Positions 1 through 6,903 of a stretch of 13,723 nucleotides of DNA are shown here, piece by piece. The notes below the pieces were generated by a model. It saw only the letters and a program-made list of their open reading frames with translations, was not told where the DNA came from and did not search any database. Position 1 is the stretch's first letter; each line of letters begins with the position of its first letter. Location of the stretch: contig DATFDL010000533.1 of the NCBI GenBank assembly GCA_035252155.1, positions 1 to 13,723 on the forward strand. The letters are read 5' to 3'. Source of the DNA: JAICLL01 sp035252155 (GTDB lineage Bacteria; Planctomycetota; Planctomycetia; Pirellulales; JAICIG01). The position numbers and the translations under genes were made by a program.

Positions 1-131
1 TCGGGCTGAGCGATCAGCCCGGAGTTGGGGTCGCTGATGCCTTGAATAAAGTAAATCGCGCCGAACAAGAACCCGATTCGGAGCGTCTCGATCAGCCCCA
101 GGGCCTGGCGTCGCAGGGTGCGTCGTTCCAT
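1..131 (-). CDS. MFS-type transporter, N-terminal fragment (5' end only, runs off the left edge)
   Basis: The minus strand is open from an ATG at 131-129 to the window edge, giving 43 codons with no stop. The peptide begins MERRTLRRQALGLIETL and continues with a hydrophobic stretch (residues 19-31) and then GISDPNSGLIAQP. A basic N-terminus, a first membrane helix and a short polar loop ending in GLIAQP resemble the start of planctomycete MFS transporters. That likeness is recalled family knowledge, and the fragment is too short to prove it. It diverges from the methyltransferase at 231, leaving about 100 bases for both promoters. A GGGG stretch about 8 nt before the ATG is the only ribosome-binding hint. 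The substrate cannot be inferred. It could instead be another polytopic membrane protein. Confidence 0.55.
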   Translation of the reverse strand, partial: MERRTLRRQALGLIETLRIGFLFGAIYFIQGISDPNSGLIAQP

Positions 132-218
132 GCTTGTGCCCCGCGGATGCAAACGGCGCGCCTGTTGGCCAGCGTGGCGCAGCGTTTGCAACAGCCAGCG
201 CCGCAGTTCAAGCCTTCC

Positions 219-222
219 GAGG
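219..222 (+). promoter_or_regulatory. Ribosome binding site that decides the methyltransferase start
   Basis: GAGG lies 8 nt before the ATG at 231. The reading frame stays open upstream to a TTG at 42 and an ATG at 147, but the TTG would overlap the divergent MFS gene. The GAGG therefore favours 231. Confidence 0.45.
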
Positions 223-230
223 TCAGTGAA

Positions 231-1055
231 ATGAACCTTTCGATCGCATCGAAGCCCCACGGCAAGCAAGCCGCCGCCCGTTTCATGGATGGCCATGATG
301 GGCAGCCGCTGCTGTTCGGCGAGAGGGCCATTCGCCGGACGGCGCGGCGGCGTGGACCCGGCCCGATCGCATGGCTCGCGGTACGGTATGCCTTCGAGAC
401 TGCCCGGCTTCAATGGAAAAAGCATCTCCGCTTTCGCCACAGACAGAATGGTCGAGCGTGCTCGGCTTACACCGCGATGGAGATCGGTGAATTCACCGCC
501 ATCAACGCTCGCCAGGCCTGGGCCAATTGGCGCACCATTCCTCGCAACCTGTCGGGCAAGTTGCCAAATCGACCGATTTTCGCGCTCGATCTCTGTTGCG
601 GGACAGGCGACTCGACCGAAGTGCTGGCCTGGTACTGCCCGGTGGGCTCGCACATCCACGGGCTGGAATACAACCCGGCATTTGTGGCCGCCGCTCGACG
701 ACGAAGGTTTCTGAATCGTATCGGCCGCGATGTGCACACCAGCTTTATCGCTCAAAGCGTGCTCGAGGCATTTTGCGACGACCGCGGCGATCGTCTGCCT
801 AACGCGTGCGCCGACCTGGTGAACGCCAGTGGCGCCATTGGCTGTCATTTCGATCATCAGGCGACCGCGCGCCTGGCGGCTGAGTGCCGCCGCGTGCTGC
901 GCCCGGGTGGACTGGCGCTCATCGACAGCGGGCCGGAAGGCACCCGCCGCGGAGCGCTGCGTGGGATTTTCACCGAGGTTGGCTTTGCCTATTCGGGCGA
1001 GGCACGCAGTTGCCCGTTCGACCGCATGTGGCAGCTCTGCTTTACGAAGCAATGA
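231..1055 (+). CDS. Class I SAM-dependent methyltransferase
   Basis: This 274-residue protein probably transfers a methyl group from S-adenosylmethionine to an unknown acceptor in the cytoplasm. Residues 1-110 are basic and not recognisable. The Rossmann-fold methyltransferase domain then starts with motif I (ALDLCCGTGDST, about residues 118-129). An acidic residue at the end of strand 2 (GLEYNP, Glu146) should bind the ribose of SAM. NASGAIGCHFD (about 198-208) fits motif IV, and the RRVLRPGG turn (about 220-227) is typical of Methyltransf_11/25 domains. The start at 231 was chosen for its GAGG and because longer starts run into the divergent MFS gene; ATG 147 remains possible. The gene ends facing the convergent cyclodeaminase-family gene. 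The substrate is unknown. The N-terminal extension is longer than in minimal family members. Confidence 0.8.
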   Translation: MNLSIASKPHGKQAAARFMDGHDGQPLLFGERAIRRTARRRGPGPIAWLAVRYAFETARLQWKKHLRFRHRQNGRACSAYTAMEIGEFTAINARQAWANWRTIPRNLSGKLPNRPIFALDLCCGTGDSTEVLAWYCPVGSHIHGLEYNPAFVAAARRRRFLNRIGRDVHTSFIAQSVLEAFCDDRGDRLPNACADLVNASGAIGCHFDHQATARLAAECRRVLRPGGLALIDSGPEGTRRGALRGIFTEVGFAYSGEARSCPFDRMWQLCFTKQ

Positions 1056-1109
1056 CGTAGTCTTCTCCGCGGGCGGCGAAGGATTATATTTCACGCGGGC
1101 ATGAATCCG

Positions 1110-1147
1110 CCAATGTGGGACAGCCGCCCTCGGCTGTGCCACATTGG
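1110..1147. repeat. Long intergenic palindrome, possible bidirectional terminator
   Basis: The left arm CCAATGTGG (1110-1118) pairs with CCACATTGG (1139-1147). After one G/G mismatch (1119/1138), ACAGCCG (1120-1126) pairs with CGGCTGT (1131-1137) around a CCCT loop. That makes 16 base pairs in 38 nt between two convergent genes. There is no T-run on either side, so a classic Rho-independent terminator is not shown. It resembles short palindromes I associate with planctomycete intergenic DNA. Confidence 0.75.
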
Positions 1148-1209
1148 CGACGGATGTCGCATTCGCTGCCGCGTGGAGTATACATGCGCCGCTGATCGCG
1201 GTGCGGCCA

Positions 1210-1228
1210 CATCACGCGGAGCGTGATG
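1210..1228. terminator. Perfect 8-bp hairpin just beyond the cyclodeaminase-family gene
   Basis: CATCACGC (1210-1217) and GCGTGATG (1221-1228) flank the loop GGA. The hairpin starts 7 nt past the minus-strand stop at 1235-1237, the right place to end or stabilise that transcript. No U-tract follows, so it may be a dispersed repeat rather than a true terminator. Confidence 0.5.
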
Positions 1229-1234
1229 CCTACT

Positions 1235-2191
1235 TTAAAAGGGTAAATGCGCCCCGGCTCCATTGCGCCGGGCGAGCTCCAGCAGCTTGGCGCCTACGGC
1301 GACGTCTTCCAACGCTAAACCCACGCTCTTAAAGAGAGCCAGGCTTTGTGGACTGCCGCGGCCTACCGCTCGGCCCGCCACCACGTCGGCTAGCTCGACG
1401 GCCCGCGACCAGTCGAAGATGCCCTTTTGCAATGCGTCGACAAAATCGCCCGCTTCATGCTGGCAGGCCGCGATGCTGTCGCAAACGATGTTGTCGGCCC
1501 GGCGGACGACGGTCGAGTCGATCTCGGCCCGCGTCAGCCAGTTCGAGCCGACCACCGCCACAAACGAGCCTTCGGCCAACCAATGGCCGTCAAAGACAGG
1601 CTCGGCGCTGTTGGTGGCGGTAACCACCAGGGGCAGCTCTTCGGCGGCTTCTTGGGGTCGGTCGACGGGCGAAATCTCGCAGCCCAGTTGCTCGCTCATG
1701 CGGTCGGCGAAGCTTTCGCGTTTTTTCTGGTCGCGGCTGTAGACAAAGACTCGCTTGAGCTGCCGCACGGCGGCCAGCGCGGCCAATTGCGTTTCGGCCT
1801 GATGGCCTGCGCCGAACAACCCGGCCTCGCTGGCTTCGAGCGGCGCCATATATTCGGCGGCCAGTCCGGTGACCGCGCCGGTGCGCAATTGCCCGAGCCG
1901 ATCGGCCTCGATCAATGCGGTCAGCCGCCCCGACTCAGTTTCATAAAGACCCACTAGAAACTGCGCTCCGCGCCGGGTGGTGGTGTAGCACTTCCAGCCG
2001 ACCAGCCCCAGGTGCGGCAGAGCGGCGCTCATCGAGTGCAGCACGACGCCCGGCGCCTTGGCCCTCTGGCGCGGCACGTTGTCGGCCTCGCCGGCTGCCA
2101 GCCGCCGGAACGCCTCTTCGACCGCGTCGATGGCCGTTCGCATGTCGAGCAAGCGAATGACATCGGCTTCCGTGAGATAAACGGCGGTCAT
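1235..2191 (-). CDS. Ornithine cyclodeaminase / mu-crystallin family protein (probable NAD(P)-dependent imine reductase or amino-acid dehydrogenase)
   Basis: This 318-residue protein matches the ornithine cyclodeaminase/mu-crystallin family (PF02423) in length and motifs. The N-terminal substrate domain has RQRAK (41-45) and VGWKCYTT with the conserved Lys67. LGQLRTGAVTG (99-109) contains the carboxylate-binding Arg103. A Rossmann NAD(P) site follows at GAGHQAETQ (127-135), and SLALFKSVG (283-291) near the C-terminus is typical. At VGSNWLTRAE (214-223), Asn217 occupies the place of the catalytic Asp in the GGDCPGKTE motif of ornithine cyclodeaminase. Ornithine deamination is therefore doubtful; related members reduce cyclic imines or oxidise amino acids. 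AAGGA at 2206-2202 lies 10 nt before the ATG. The gene lies 27 nt after the halogenase stop, so the two are probably cotranscribed. Confidence 0.88.
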   Translation of the reverse strand: MTAVYLTEADVIRLLDMRTAIDAVEEAFRRLAAGEADNVPRQRAKAPGVVLHSMSAALPHLGLVGWKCYTTTRRGAQFLVGLYETESGRLTALIEADRLGQLRTGAVTGLAAEYMAPLEASEAGLFGAGHQAETQLAALAAVRQLKRVFVYSRDQKKRESFADRMSEQLGCEISPVDRPQEAAEELPLVVTATNSAEPVFDGHWLAEGSFVAVVGSNWLTRAEIDSTVVRRADNIVCDSIAACQHEAGDFVDALQKGIFDWSRAVELADVVAGRAVGRGSPQSLALFKSVGLALEDVAVGAKLLELARRNGAGAHLPF

Positions 2192-2201
2192 CTTTGCTCG
2201 A

Positions 2202-2206
2202 TCCTT
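2202..2206 (-). promoter_or_regulatory. Shine-Dalgarno of the cyclodeaminase-family gene
   Basis: AAGGA on the minus strand sits 10 nt upstream of the ATG at 2191, inside the 27-nt gap after the halogenase stop. It supports separate initiation on a shared transcript. Confidence 0.5.
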
Positions 2207-2218
2207 CGGCCGCGACCG

Positions 2219-3808
2219 TTACCGCCCGTGCAATTGCCGCAAGAATTCGGCGGTCGTCGGCAAGGTGGACAGCAGCTCTTGCTGCCGCTGCTTGACCTCG
2301 GCAAACAGCGACTCGGCCCGAGCCACCGACTCGGGCTTATGGGCCAGCACCGGCAGTGGCCGATCGGGCAATAAGCCCAACCCCGCAAAGATCGCATAAT
2401 AGCTGCCGTTGGTCCAGAAGTTCCGAAACTCCGCGTCGAAATTGCCGTAGTAGGTGCTTTCGTCCGAGATGGGCGGATTGACCGCCAGGCCTGCTCGATA
2501 GGCGGCGATCTTCTCGCGAAAGTTGTCGGCCAGGCGCAGCTCTTTATTCGCCCGCCAGAAGGGCGTGTCGGTGCGCGGAGCAAAGTGAAAATGCGCCTGG
2601 ATAAAATCGCGCGTGTCGTCGAACATCAGCTCAATCTCGCGATTGAAGCGGTCGATGAGCACGGCGTCGAAGTTTTTGTCGGGAAAATGCCGGGCAAGTT
2701 GATAGAGCGCGCCATAGATAAAATAGATGCCGCTCGACTCCAACGGCTCGACAAAGCACGAAGCCAGCCCCACGCTGACGCAGTTCTTCACCCACGCCCG
2801 GCGATTGCGTCCCACGCGAAAGCGAATCTGGTTCAAAGGCGTTTGATTCGGGTCGAGCCGCCATAGCCGGCAAAAGTCTTCGGTCGCCTGATCTTGGCTC
2901 GCGAACCGGCTGGAATAGACGTAGCCCGTGCCAAACCGCCCGATGAGAGGAATCTTCCAACTCCAGCCGGCCGGCATAGCAATGGCCGAGGTATACGGCT
3001 CGACGCCGTCCCGCTGATCGTCGTTCGGCACCGAGCAGGCCACGGCACTGTCGCAGAGCAGGTGATCGTTCATGTCCAAGAACGGCTCGCCGAGAGCCTT
3101 ATTGATGAGTAGCCCGCGAAAGCCCGAGCAGTCGATGAACAAGTCGCCCTCGACGGTGCGGCCGCTTTTGCACCGCAGGGTTTTGATGAAACCGCGTCCG
3201 TCGAGCTCGACCCCCTCGAGCTCATCTTCGAGATGCGCAACGCCCAGCGTGCCGGTGGCGAATCGTTGCAAGAACGCCGCCACCAGGTGGGCATCGAAAT
3301 GCCAGGCGTATCGCGTGGCCCGGCGGCCATTGAGCCAACAGGGGGCGAGCTTGGCATCGAGCAGCGGCGGCTCGCAAAAGCAGGCGTAGTCGAACGGCTC
3401 GTCGGTCTCATGCCGATGTTTCTTCAAATACCAATAGTGCGAAAGCGGAATTTGATCGCAGTCGGGCAGCAATCCAAACGGGTGGTCGAAGTGGTCGGTC
3501 GAGCGGCCGAAGCGGCGGGCCTCGGCCGCGGGGGCACCGGGAGTGCGCCAGTTGATGAACCGCACGCCCACCTTGAAGCTGGCGTTGCACTCCCGCATCC
3601 AGTCGAATTCGTCGATCCCCAGGTAGTCGAAAAACACCTTGTGCAGGCTGGGAATCGTGGCCTCGCCGACGCCAATTTTGGCGATGGCGGGGGCCTCGAT
3701 CAACGTGATCCGCACGCTTTGCTGCAGGTGCTTGGCCAGGTACGAGGCGGCCATCCATCCGGCCGTGCCGCCCCCCAAAATGACGACGTGTTGGATGCGT
3801 GACTCCAT
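2219..3808 (-). CDS. Flavin-dependent tryptophan halogenase
   Basis: This 529-residue protein is almost the length of RebH and PrnA. Such enzymes use FADH2, O2 and halide to make HOCl, which a lysine relays to the indole ring. The FAD-binding motif GGGTAGW is at 12-18, GVGEATIP at 46-53, and ASFKVGVRFINW at 76-87 with catalytic Lys79. GWSWKIP (281-287) is the halogenase WxWxIP signature that blocks monooxygenation. CFVEPLESSGIY (351-362) has Glu357, partner of the lysine. The C-terminal part STYYGNFDAEFRNFW (451-465) keeps the Tyr pair, Glu460, Phe464 and Trp465 that hold free tryptophan in RebH/PrnA, so free Trp is the likely substrate. Regioselectivity cannot be read. ATG 3808 is preferred over TTG 3823; no clear Shine-Dalgarno is seen. 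No flavin reductase is visible in the window. It is the first gene of a probable two-gene unit. Confidence 0.93.
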   Translation of the reverse strand: MESRIQHVVILGGGTAGWMAASYLAKHLQQSVRITLIEAPAIAKIGVGEATIPSLHKVFFDYLGIDEFDWMRECNASFKVGVRFINWRTPGAPAAEARRFGRSTDHFDHPFGLLPDCDQIPLSHYWYLKKHRHETDEPFDYACFCEPPLLDAKLAPCWLNGRRATRYAWHFDAHLVAAFLQRFATGTLGVAHLEDELEGVELDGRGFIKTLRCKSGRTVEGDLFIDCSGFRGLLINKALGEPFLDMNDHLLCDSAVACSVPNDDQRDGVEPYTSAIAMPAGWSWKIPLIGRFGTGYVYSSRFASQDQATEDFCRLWRLDPNQTPLNQIRFRVGRNRRAWVKNCVSVGLASCFVEPLESSGIYFIYGALYQLARHFPDKNFDAVLIDRFNREIELMFDDTRDFIQAHFHFAPRTDTPFWRANKELRLADNFREKIAAYRAGLAVNPPISDESTYYGNFDAEFRNFWTNGSYYAIFAGLGLLPDRPLPVLAHKPESVARAESLFAEVKQRQQELLSTLPTTAEFLRQLHGR

Positions 3809-3872
3809 GCGGCGGCGAATCAAGGGTGTCGTTTCAAAAGATGCAATCGCAAGGTGTAGTCCCTATCATAAC

Positions 3873-3878
3873 TATAAT
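3873..3878 (+). promoter_or_regulatory. Possible -10 element for the DUF1800 gene
   Basis: A consensus-like TATAAT lies about 90 nt before the ATG at 3967, in the AT-richer part of the divergent gap between the halogenase and DUF1800. No convincing -35 box is seen at the usual distance, so this is only a candidate. The rest of the gap (3883-3922) holds two small hairpins: CGCCG/CGGCG and GCCGC/GCGGC. Confidence 0.25.
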
Positions 3879-3966
3879 CCGTCGCCGGTGCTTAACTTAC
3901 GGCGTGCTAGCCGCCAAGCGGCGAAAATGGCTGAAACCTGCCCCGGCAAACGGCAGTATTAACTGC

Positions 3967-5352
3967 ATGACCAGCCCGAACGAAACGAACGGACTCTCGG
4001 CGGTCGATCCGGCCTGGGCCTGGAGCGCCTTCGAGCCCGACGCCGCCACGCCCTGGGATCGCACGCGCGTGGCACATCTCTATCGCCGGGCAGGGTTCGC
4101 CGCCACCTGGCGGCAGCTCGACGAGGCACTTGCCGCCGGCTGCCCCGCCACCGTCGACTGCCTGCTGACCGGCGAACCCACGAGCGAAAACTTTTACGCG
4201 CAGGCGCGGCAAACGGCCGAATCGCTCTTGGCCACTGGCAATCCGGCCCAACTGGCCGCCTGGTGGCTGAACGTCATGCTTCGTTCGCCACATCCGCTGC
4301 TGGAGAAGCTGACGCTCTTTTGGCACGGACATTTTGCCACGTCGGCCGCCAAAGTGACCGAGGTGCGAATGATGTACGCCCAAAACTCGATCCTGCGCAG
4401 ACACGCTTTGGGCCGGTTCGGCGCGATGTTGGCGGAGGTTTCCAAAGACCCCGCCATGCTCGTTTGGCTCGATTCGACGACCAATCACAAGGCCCACCCC
4501 AACGAAAACTTCGCCCGCGAAGTCATGGAGCTGTTTTGCCTGGGGCTGGGCAACTACAGCGAACACGACATCAAGAAAGCCGCCCGCGGCTTCACCGGCT
4601 GGGAGCTGCGGCAGGGCGAATTTCGCTTCAACGCCGGGCAGCACGACGACGGCGAAAAAACCCTGCTCGGCCAAATCGGCCGCTGGACCGGCGACGATGT
4701 GCTGCGCATTCTGCTCGCCCAACCGGCCACCGCGCGGTTTCTTGTACGAAAATTGTTTCGTCACCTGGTCAGCGAAACCGCCGATCCGCCGCCGGCGCTG
4801 ATCGAGCCGCTGGCCGAGGGCCTGCGCCAGCGCGACTACGACCTGAGCTGGCTGGTGCGGACCATCTTCAACTCACGCTTGTTCTACTCGCCGCATGCCG
4901 TACGGCAGCGAGTCAAAAGCCCGGTGGAACTGGCCATTGGGCTGCTCCGCTCGCTCGAAGGCACGGTCAATTGCTATGCCTTGGCCGACGACCTGCGAGA
5001 TCTGGGCCAAGCGGTTTTATTTCCGCCCAATGTCAAAGGCTGGGACGGCGGCACGGCCTGGATCAACTCTTCGACGCTCGTCGGTCGGGCAAACCTGGTA
5101 TGGGGGTTGGTCGGTGGAAACGGTCGCTTGAAGAGCCGCCTTCAGCCGCGGAAGTTACAGGCGCTGGCCGGGGCCGATCAGGTGGCCGACGTCGTATCTC
5201 GGCTGACCGAGCTACTGCTCGCCGCGCCGATTTCTGACGAGCTGCGTGTGCAGTTGACCGCGGTGGCCGCCGACAGCCCCAATGACGACCGCCTGCGGCT
5301 GGCCCGCGTCATTCAAGCGATCGCCACGTTGCCTGAGTACCAGTTAGCGTAA
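3967..5352 (+). CDS. DUF1800 family protein
   Basis: This 461-residue protein belongs to the DUF1800 family (PF08811), whose biochemical role is not established. The N-terminal HLYRRAGFAAT (38-48) is the typical opening. LFWHGHFATS (117-126) and HPNENFAREVMELFCLGLGN (177-196) are the family's most conserved blocks. AARGFTGW (205-212) and FPPNVKGWDGG near residue 370 complete it. The frame stays open upstream to 3799, but that part overlaps the halogenase start and looks non-coding, so ATG 3967 is chosen. No signal peptide is visible, unlike its partner. In Planctomycetes this gene is regularly followed by a DUF1501 gene, as here after 104 nt, so the two products probably act together. Confidence 0.9.
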   Translation: MTSPNETNGLSAVDPAWAWSAFEPDAATPWDRTRVAHLYRRAGFAATWRQLDEALAAGCPATVDCLLTGEPTSENFYAQARQTAESLLATGNPAQLAAWWLNVMLRSPHPLLEKLTLFWHGHFATSAAKVTEVRMMYAQNSILRRHALGRFGAMLAEVSKDPAMLVWLDSTTNHKAHPNENFAREVMELFCLGLGNYSEHDIKKAARGFTGWELRQGEFRFNAGQHDDGEKTLLGQIGRWTGDDVLRILLAQPATARFLVRKLFRHLVSETADPPPALIEPLAEGLRQRDYDLSWLVRTIFNSRLFYSPHAVRQRVKSPVELAIGLLRSLEGTVNCYALADDLRDLGQAVLFPPNVKGWDGGTAWINSSTLVGRANLVWGLVGGNGRLKSRLQPRKLQALAGADQVADVVSRLTELLLAAPISDELRVQLTAVAADSPNDDRLRLARVIQAIATLPEYQLA

Positions 5353-5387
5353 CGGATAAAGCATTGCAGGGGGCGTAACAAACCGGA

Positions 5388-5408
5388 GGATGGCCTTCCA
5401 GGCCGTCT
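5388..5408. repeat. Short palindrome between DUF1800 and DUF1501
   Basis: GATGGCCT (5389-5396) pairs with AGGCCGTC (5400-5407) around the loop TCC, with one G-U wobble; a further G-U pair at 5388/5408 is possible. It resembles hairpins I associate with planctomycete intergenic DNA. It could tune expression between the two genes, but no function is shown. Confidence 0.55.
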
Positions 5409-5456
5409 CAGCCCCAACCACCAGATAACAACGATCTAAACTTTCAAGATCAAATC

Positions 5457-6692
5457 ATGAGCACCACTCGCCGGCAATTTTTACAAGCCACACTCGGCTC
5501 TTCCACGCTGCTCTCGCTCGGCCTGAGTGTGCCCGACTTTTTGGCAAGGGCGGCCCGCGCGTCCGAAAGCCAACCGCCGCGCGGCGAAAACGTGCTGGTC
5601 GTCGTTCAACTCAGCGGCGGTAACGACGGACTCAACACGCTCATCCCGTTCGCCGACGATGGCTATGGTCGCAACCGCATCGTGCTGCGCATTCCCACCG
5701 AGCAGGTGCTCAAGCTCGACGATCATCTCGGCCTGCATCCGCAGATGCCGGGCTTTCGCAAGCTGATTGAAGCCGGCCGGTTGGCCATTTTGCCGGGCGT
5801 GGGTTACCCCAACCCCGATCGTTCGCACTTCCGCTCGATGGACATCTGGCACACCGCGCGGCCCGAAGTCGAAGACAAACGCGACGGCTGGCTCGGGCGA
5901 TGTCTCGACCATGCTCCGCGGGCCGCGGGCGGCGACGTGCCCGCGTTGCACCTAGGCGCGGGCCCGTCGCCCCTGGCGTTGGCCAGCCAGCGCTCGCCCG
6001 TGCCGTCGATCGAATCGCTCGAAGGTTTCCGGCTGCGCGCCGAGGGGGGCGCTTTGCCGCTGGAGTCGCTGGGCAAACTGGCCGAGGCGGCCCGGCCCGA
6101 TGCGCCTCCGCTCGTCGAGTTTTTGCGGCACAGCGCGGTGCACGCTTACGCCTCGAGCCGCCAGGTGCAGGACGTGCTCAAGTCCGACCACGGCACGGCC
6201 AACTATCCCGAAACCGGTCTGGCCCGAAAGCTGAAGCAAATCGCTCAACTCATCGATGCCGGCCTGAACACCCGCATCTATTACGTCGCGCTCGACGGCT
6301 TCGACACGCACTCGAACCAGGCGGGCGGGCATGCGGCGCTGTTGGGCGAGTTTTCGGGGGCGGTCTCGGCCTTTGTCGAAGACCTGGCCGCCCGCAGCCA
6401 GCTCGACCGCGTCGCGGTATTCTGTTTTTCCGAGTTCGGCCGCCGCGTGCGCGAAAACGCCAGCCAAGGCACCGACCACGGCACGGCGGCGCCCGTCATC
6501 TTGGCGGGCGGGCGCGTGCGTCCGGGCGTACTTGGTGCGCAGCCCAGCTTGGCGGATCTCGACGGCGAAGGCGACCTGAAGTTTCACACCGACTTTCGCC
6601 GCGTCTACGCCACGTTGCTCGACGGCTGGCTCGACTGCCCCAGTCAGGCCGTGCTCGGCCAGGCCTTTGAGCCGCTGCCGATCTTCGCGTAG
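5457..6692 (+). CDS. DUF1501 family protein with Tat signal
   Basis: This 411-residue protein belongs to DUF1501 (PF07394), a family I recall as related to the alkaline phosphatase-like fold; no activity is established. The N-terminus has a twin-arginine signal: TTRRQFLQ (3-10, Arg5-Arg6), a hydrophobic stretch to about residue 30 and a possible cleavage site after ARA (33-35). Conserved family blocks are VQLSGGNDGLNTLIP (50-64), SHFRSMDIWHTA (123-134), a GFDTHSNQ block near 281, and SEFGRRVREN followed by GTDHGTAAP near 325-345. Folded export by Tat suggests a cofactor or metal. It lies 104 nt after DUF1800 on the same strand. Little Shine-Dalgarno is seen; the start is fixed by the Tat signal. 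Confidence 0.92.
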   Translation: MSTTRRQFLQATLGSSTLLSLGLSVPDFLARAARASESQPPRGENVLVVVQLSGGNDGLNTLIPFADDGYGRNRIVLRIPTEQVLKLDDHLGLHPQMPGFRKLIEAGRLAILPGVGYPNPDRSHFRSMDIWHTARPEVEDKRDGWLGRCLDHAPRAAGGDVPALHLGAGPSPLALASQRSPVPSIESLEGFRLRAEGGALPLESLGKLAEAARPDAPPLVEFLRHSAVHAYASSRQVQDVLKSDHGTANYPETGLARKLKQIAQLIDAGLNTRIYYVALDGFDTHSNQAGGHAALLGEFSGAVSAFVEDLAARSQLDRVAVFCFSEFGRRVRENASQGTDHGTAAPVILAGGRVRPGVLGAQPSLADLDGEGDLKFHTDFRRVYATLLDGWLDCPSQAVLGQAFEPLPIFA

Positions 6693-6729
6693 CCTGATGA
6701 TGTTCCGGTGCCTAAGGCCAGGCCATTTG

Positions 6730-6754
6730 AACCAATCATCACATCCAATTGGTT
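6730..6754. other. Weak inverted repeat after DUF1501
   Basis: AACCAAT (6730-6736) and ATTGGTT (6748-6754) can pair around an 11-nt loop, 38 nt past the DUF1501 stop. It is AT-rich and weak as a terminator, and could equally be a binding site in the leader of the CHAT gene. Confidence 0.3.
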
Positions 6755-6775
6755 AAATAACCCGGTGGACTGCTC

Positions 6776-6799
6776 ATTGCTGGCTAGCGTGCCAGCAAT
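6776..6799. repeat. Perfect 9-bp palindrome upstream of the TPR-CHAT gene
   Basis: ATTGCTGGC (6776-6784) and GCCAGCAAT (6791-6799) flank the loop TAGCGT. It sits about 105 nt before the start codon at 6904. The sequence looks like a dispersed planctomycete intergenic hairpin. The rest of 6693-6903 holds no gene; a TTG at 6799 in the CHAT frame is not a credible start. Confidence 0.65.
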
Positions 6800-6903
6800 T
6801 GCTTGCGAACAACCGCGGAGCCGGCCACAATAACAACTCAAAGGCGACGCGTAGCTGCCCTCAATCGTCCACGCGGCCTTCACAGAGCCGAGACCACCCT
6901 ATC

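Noticed and set aside
2..21. Perfect 8-bp palindrome at the left edge
   Set aside because: It lies within codons for the SGLIAQP segment of the MFS-like fragment, so it is explained by coding sequence.
42..230. N-terminal extension of the methyltransferase frame back to a TTG at 42
   Set aside because: It overlaps the divergent MFS-like gene start on the minus strand, and a GAGG sits at the right distance before ATG 231.
1083..1088. TATAAT on the minus strand
   Set aside because: It points into the 3' end of the methyltransferase with no gene to serve and no -35 box.
1144..1332. Small plus-strand frame of 62 codons
   Set aside because: It contains the 1210 hairpin and overlaps the cyclodeaminase-family 3' end. 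The composition is non-protein-like and there is no ribosome binding site.
1427..1957. 176-codon plus-strand frame opposite the cyclodeaminase-family gene
   Set aside because: Shadow frame in high-GC DNA. The minus-strand frame has all the family motifs.
3233..3802. 189-codon plus-strand frame opposite the halogenase
   Set aside because: Antisense shadow with no recognisable motif, while the halogenase motifs span the whole region on the minus strand.
3907..4764. 285-codon minus-strand frame opposite DUF1800
   Set aside because: Gly/Gln-rich shadow without domain features. DUF1800 family blocks occupy the plus strand.
4263..5237. 324-codon plus-strand frame inside DUF1800
   Set aside because: Arg/Ala-rich out-of-frame translation typical of high-GC DNA.
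5952..6587. 211-codon minus-strand frame opposite DUF1501
   Set aside because: Antisense shadow. DUF1501 motifs are continuous on the plus strand.
6799..6903. TTG start for the TPR-CHAT protein within the 6776 hairpin
   Set aside because: It would put 35 unlikely residues before an otherwise standard signal peptide. ATG 6904 is better.
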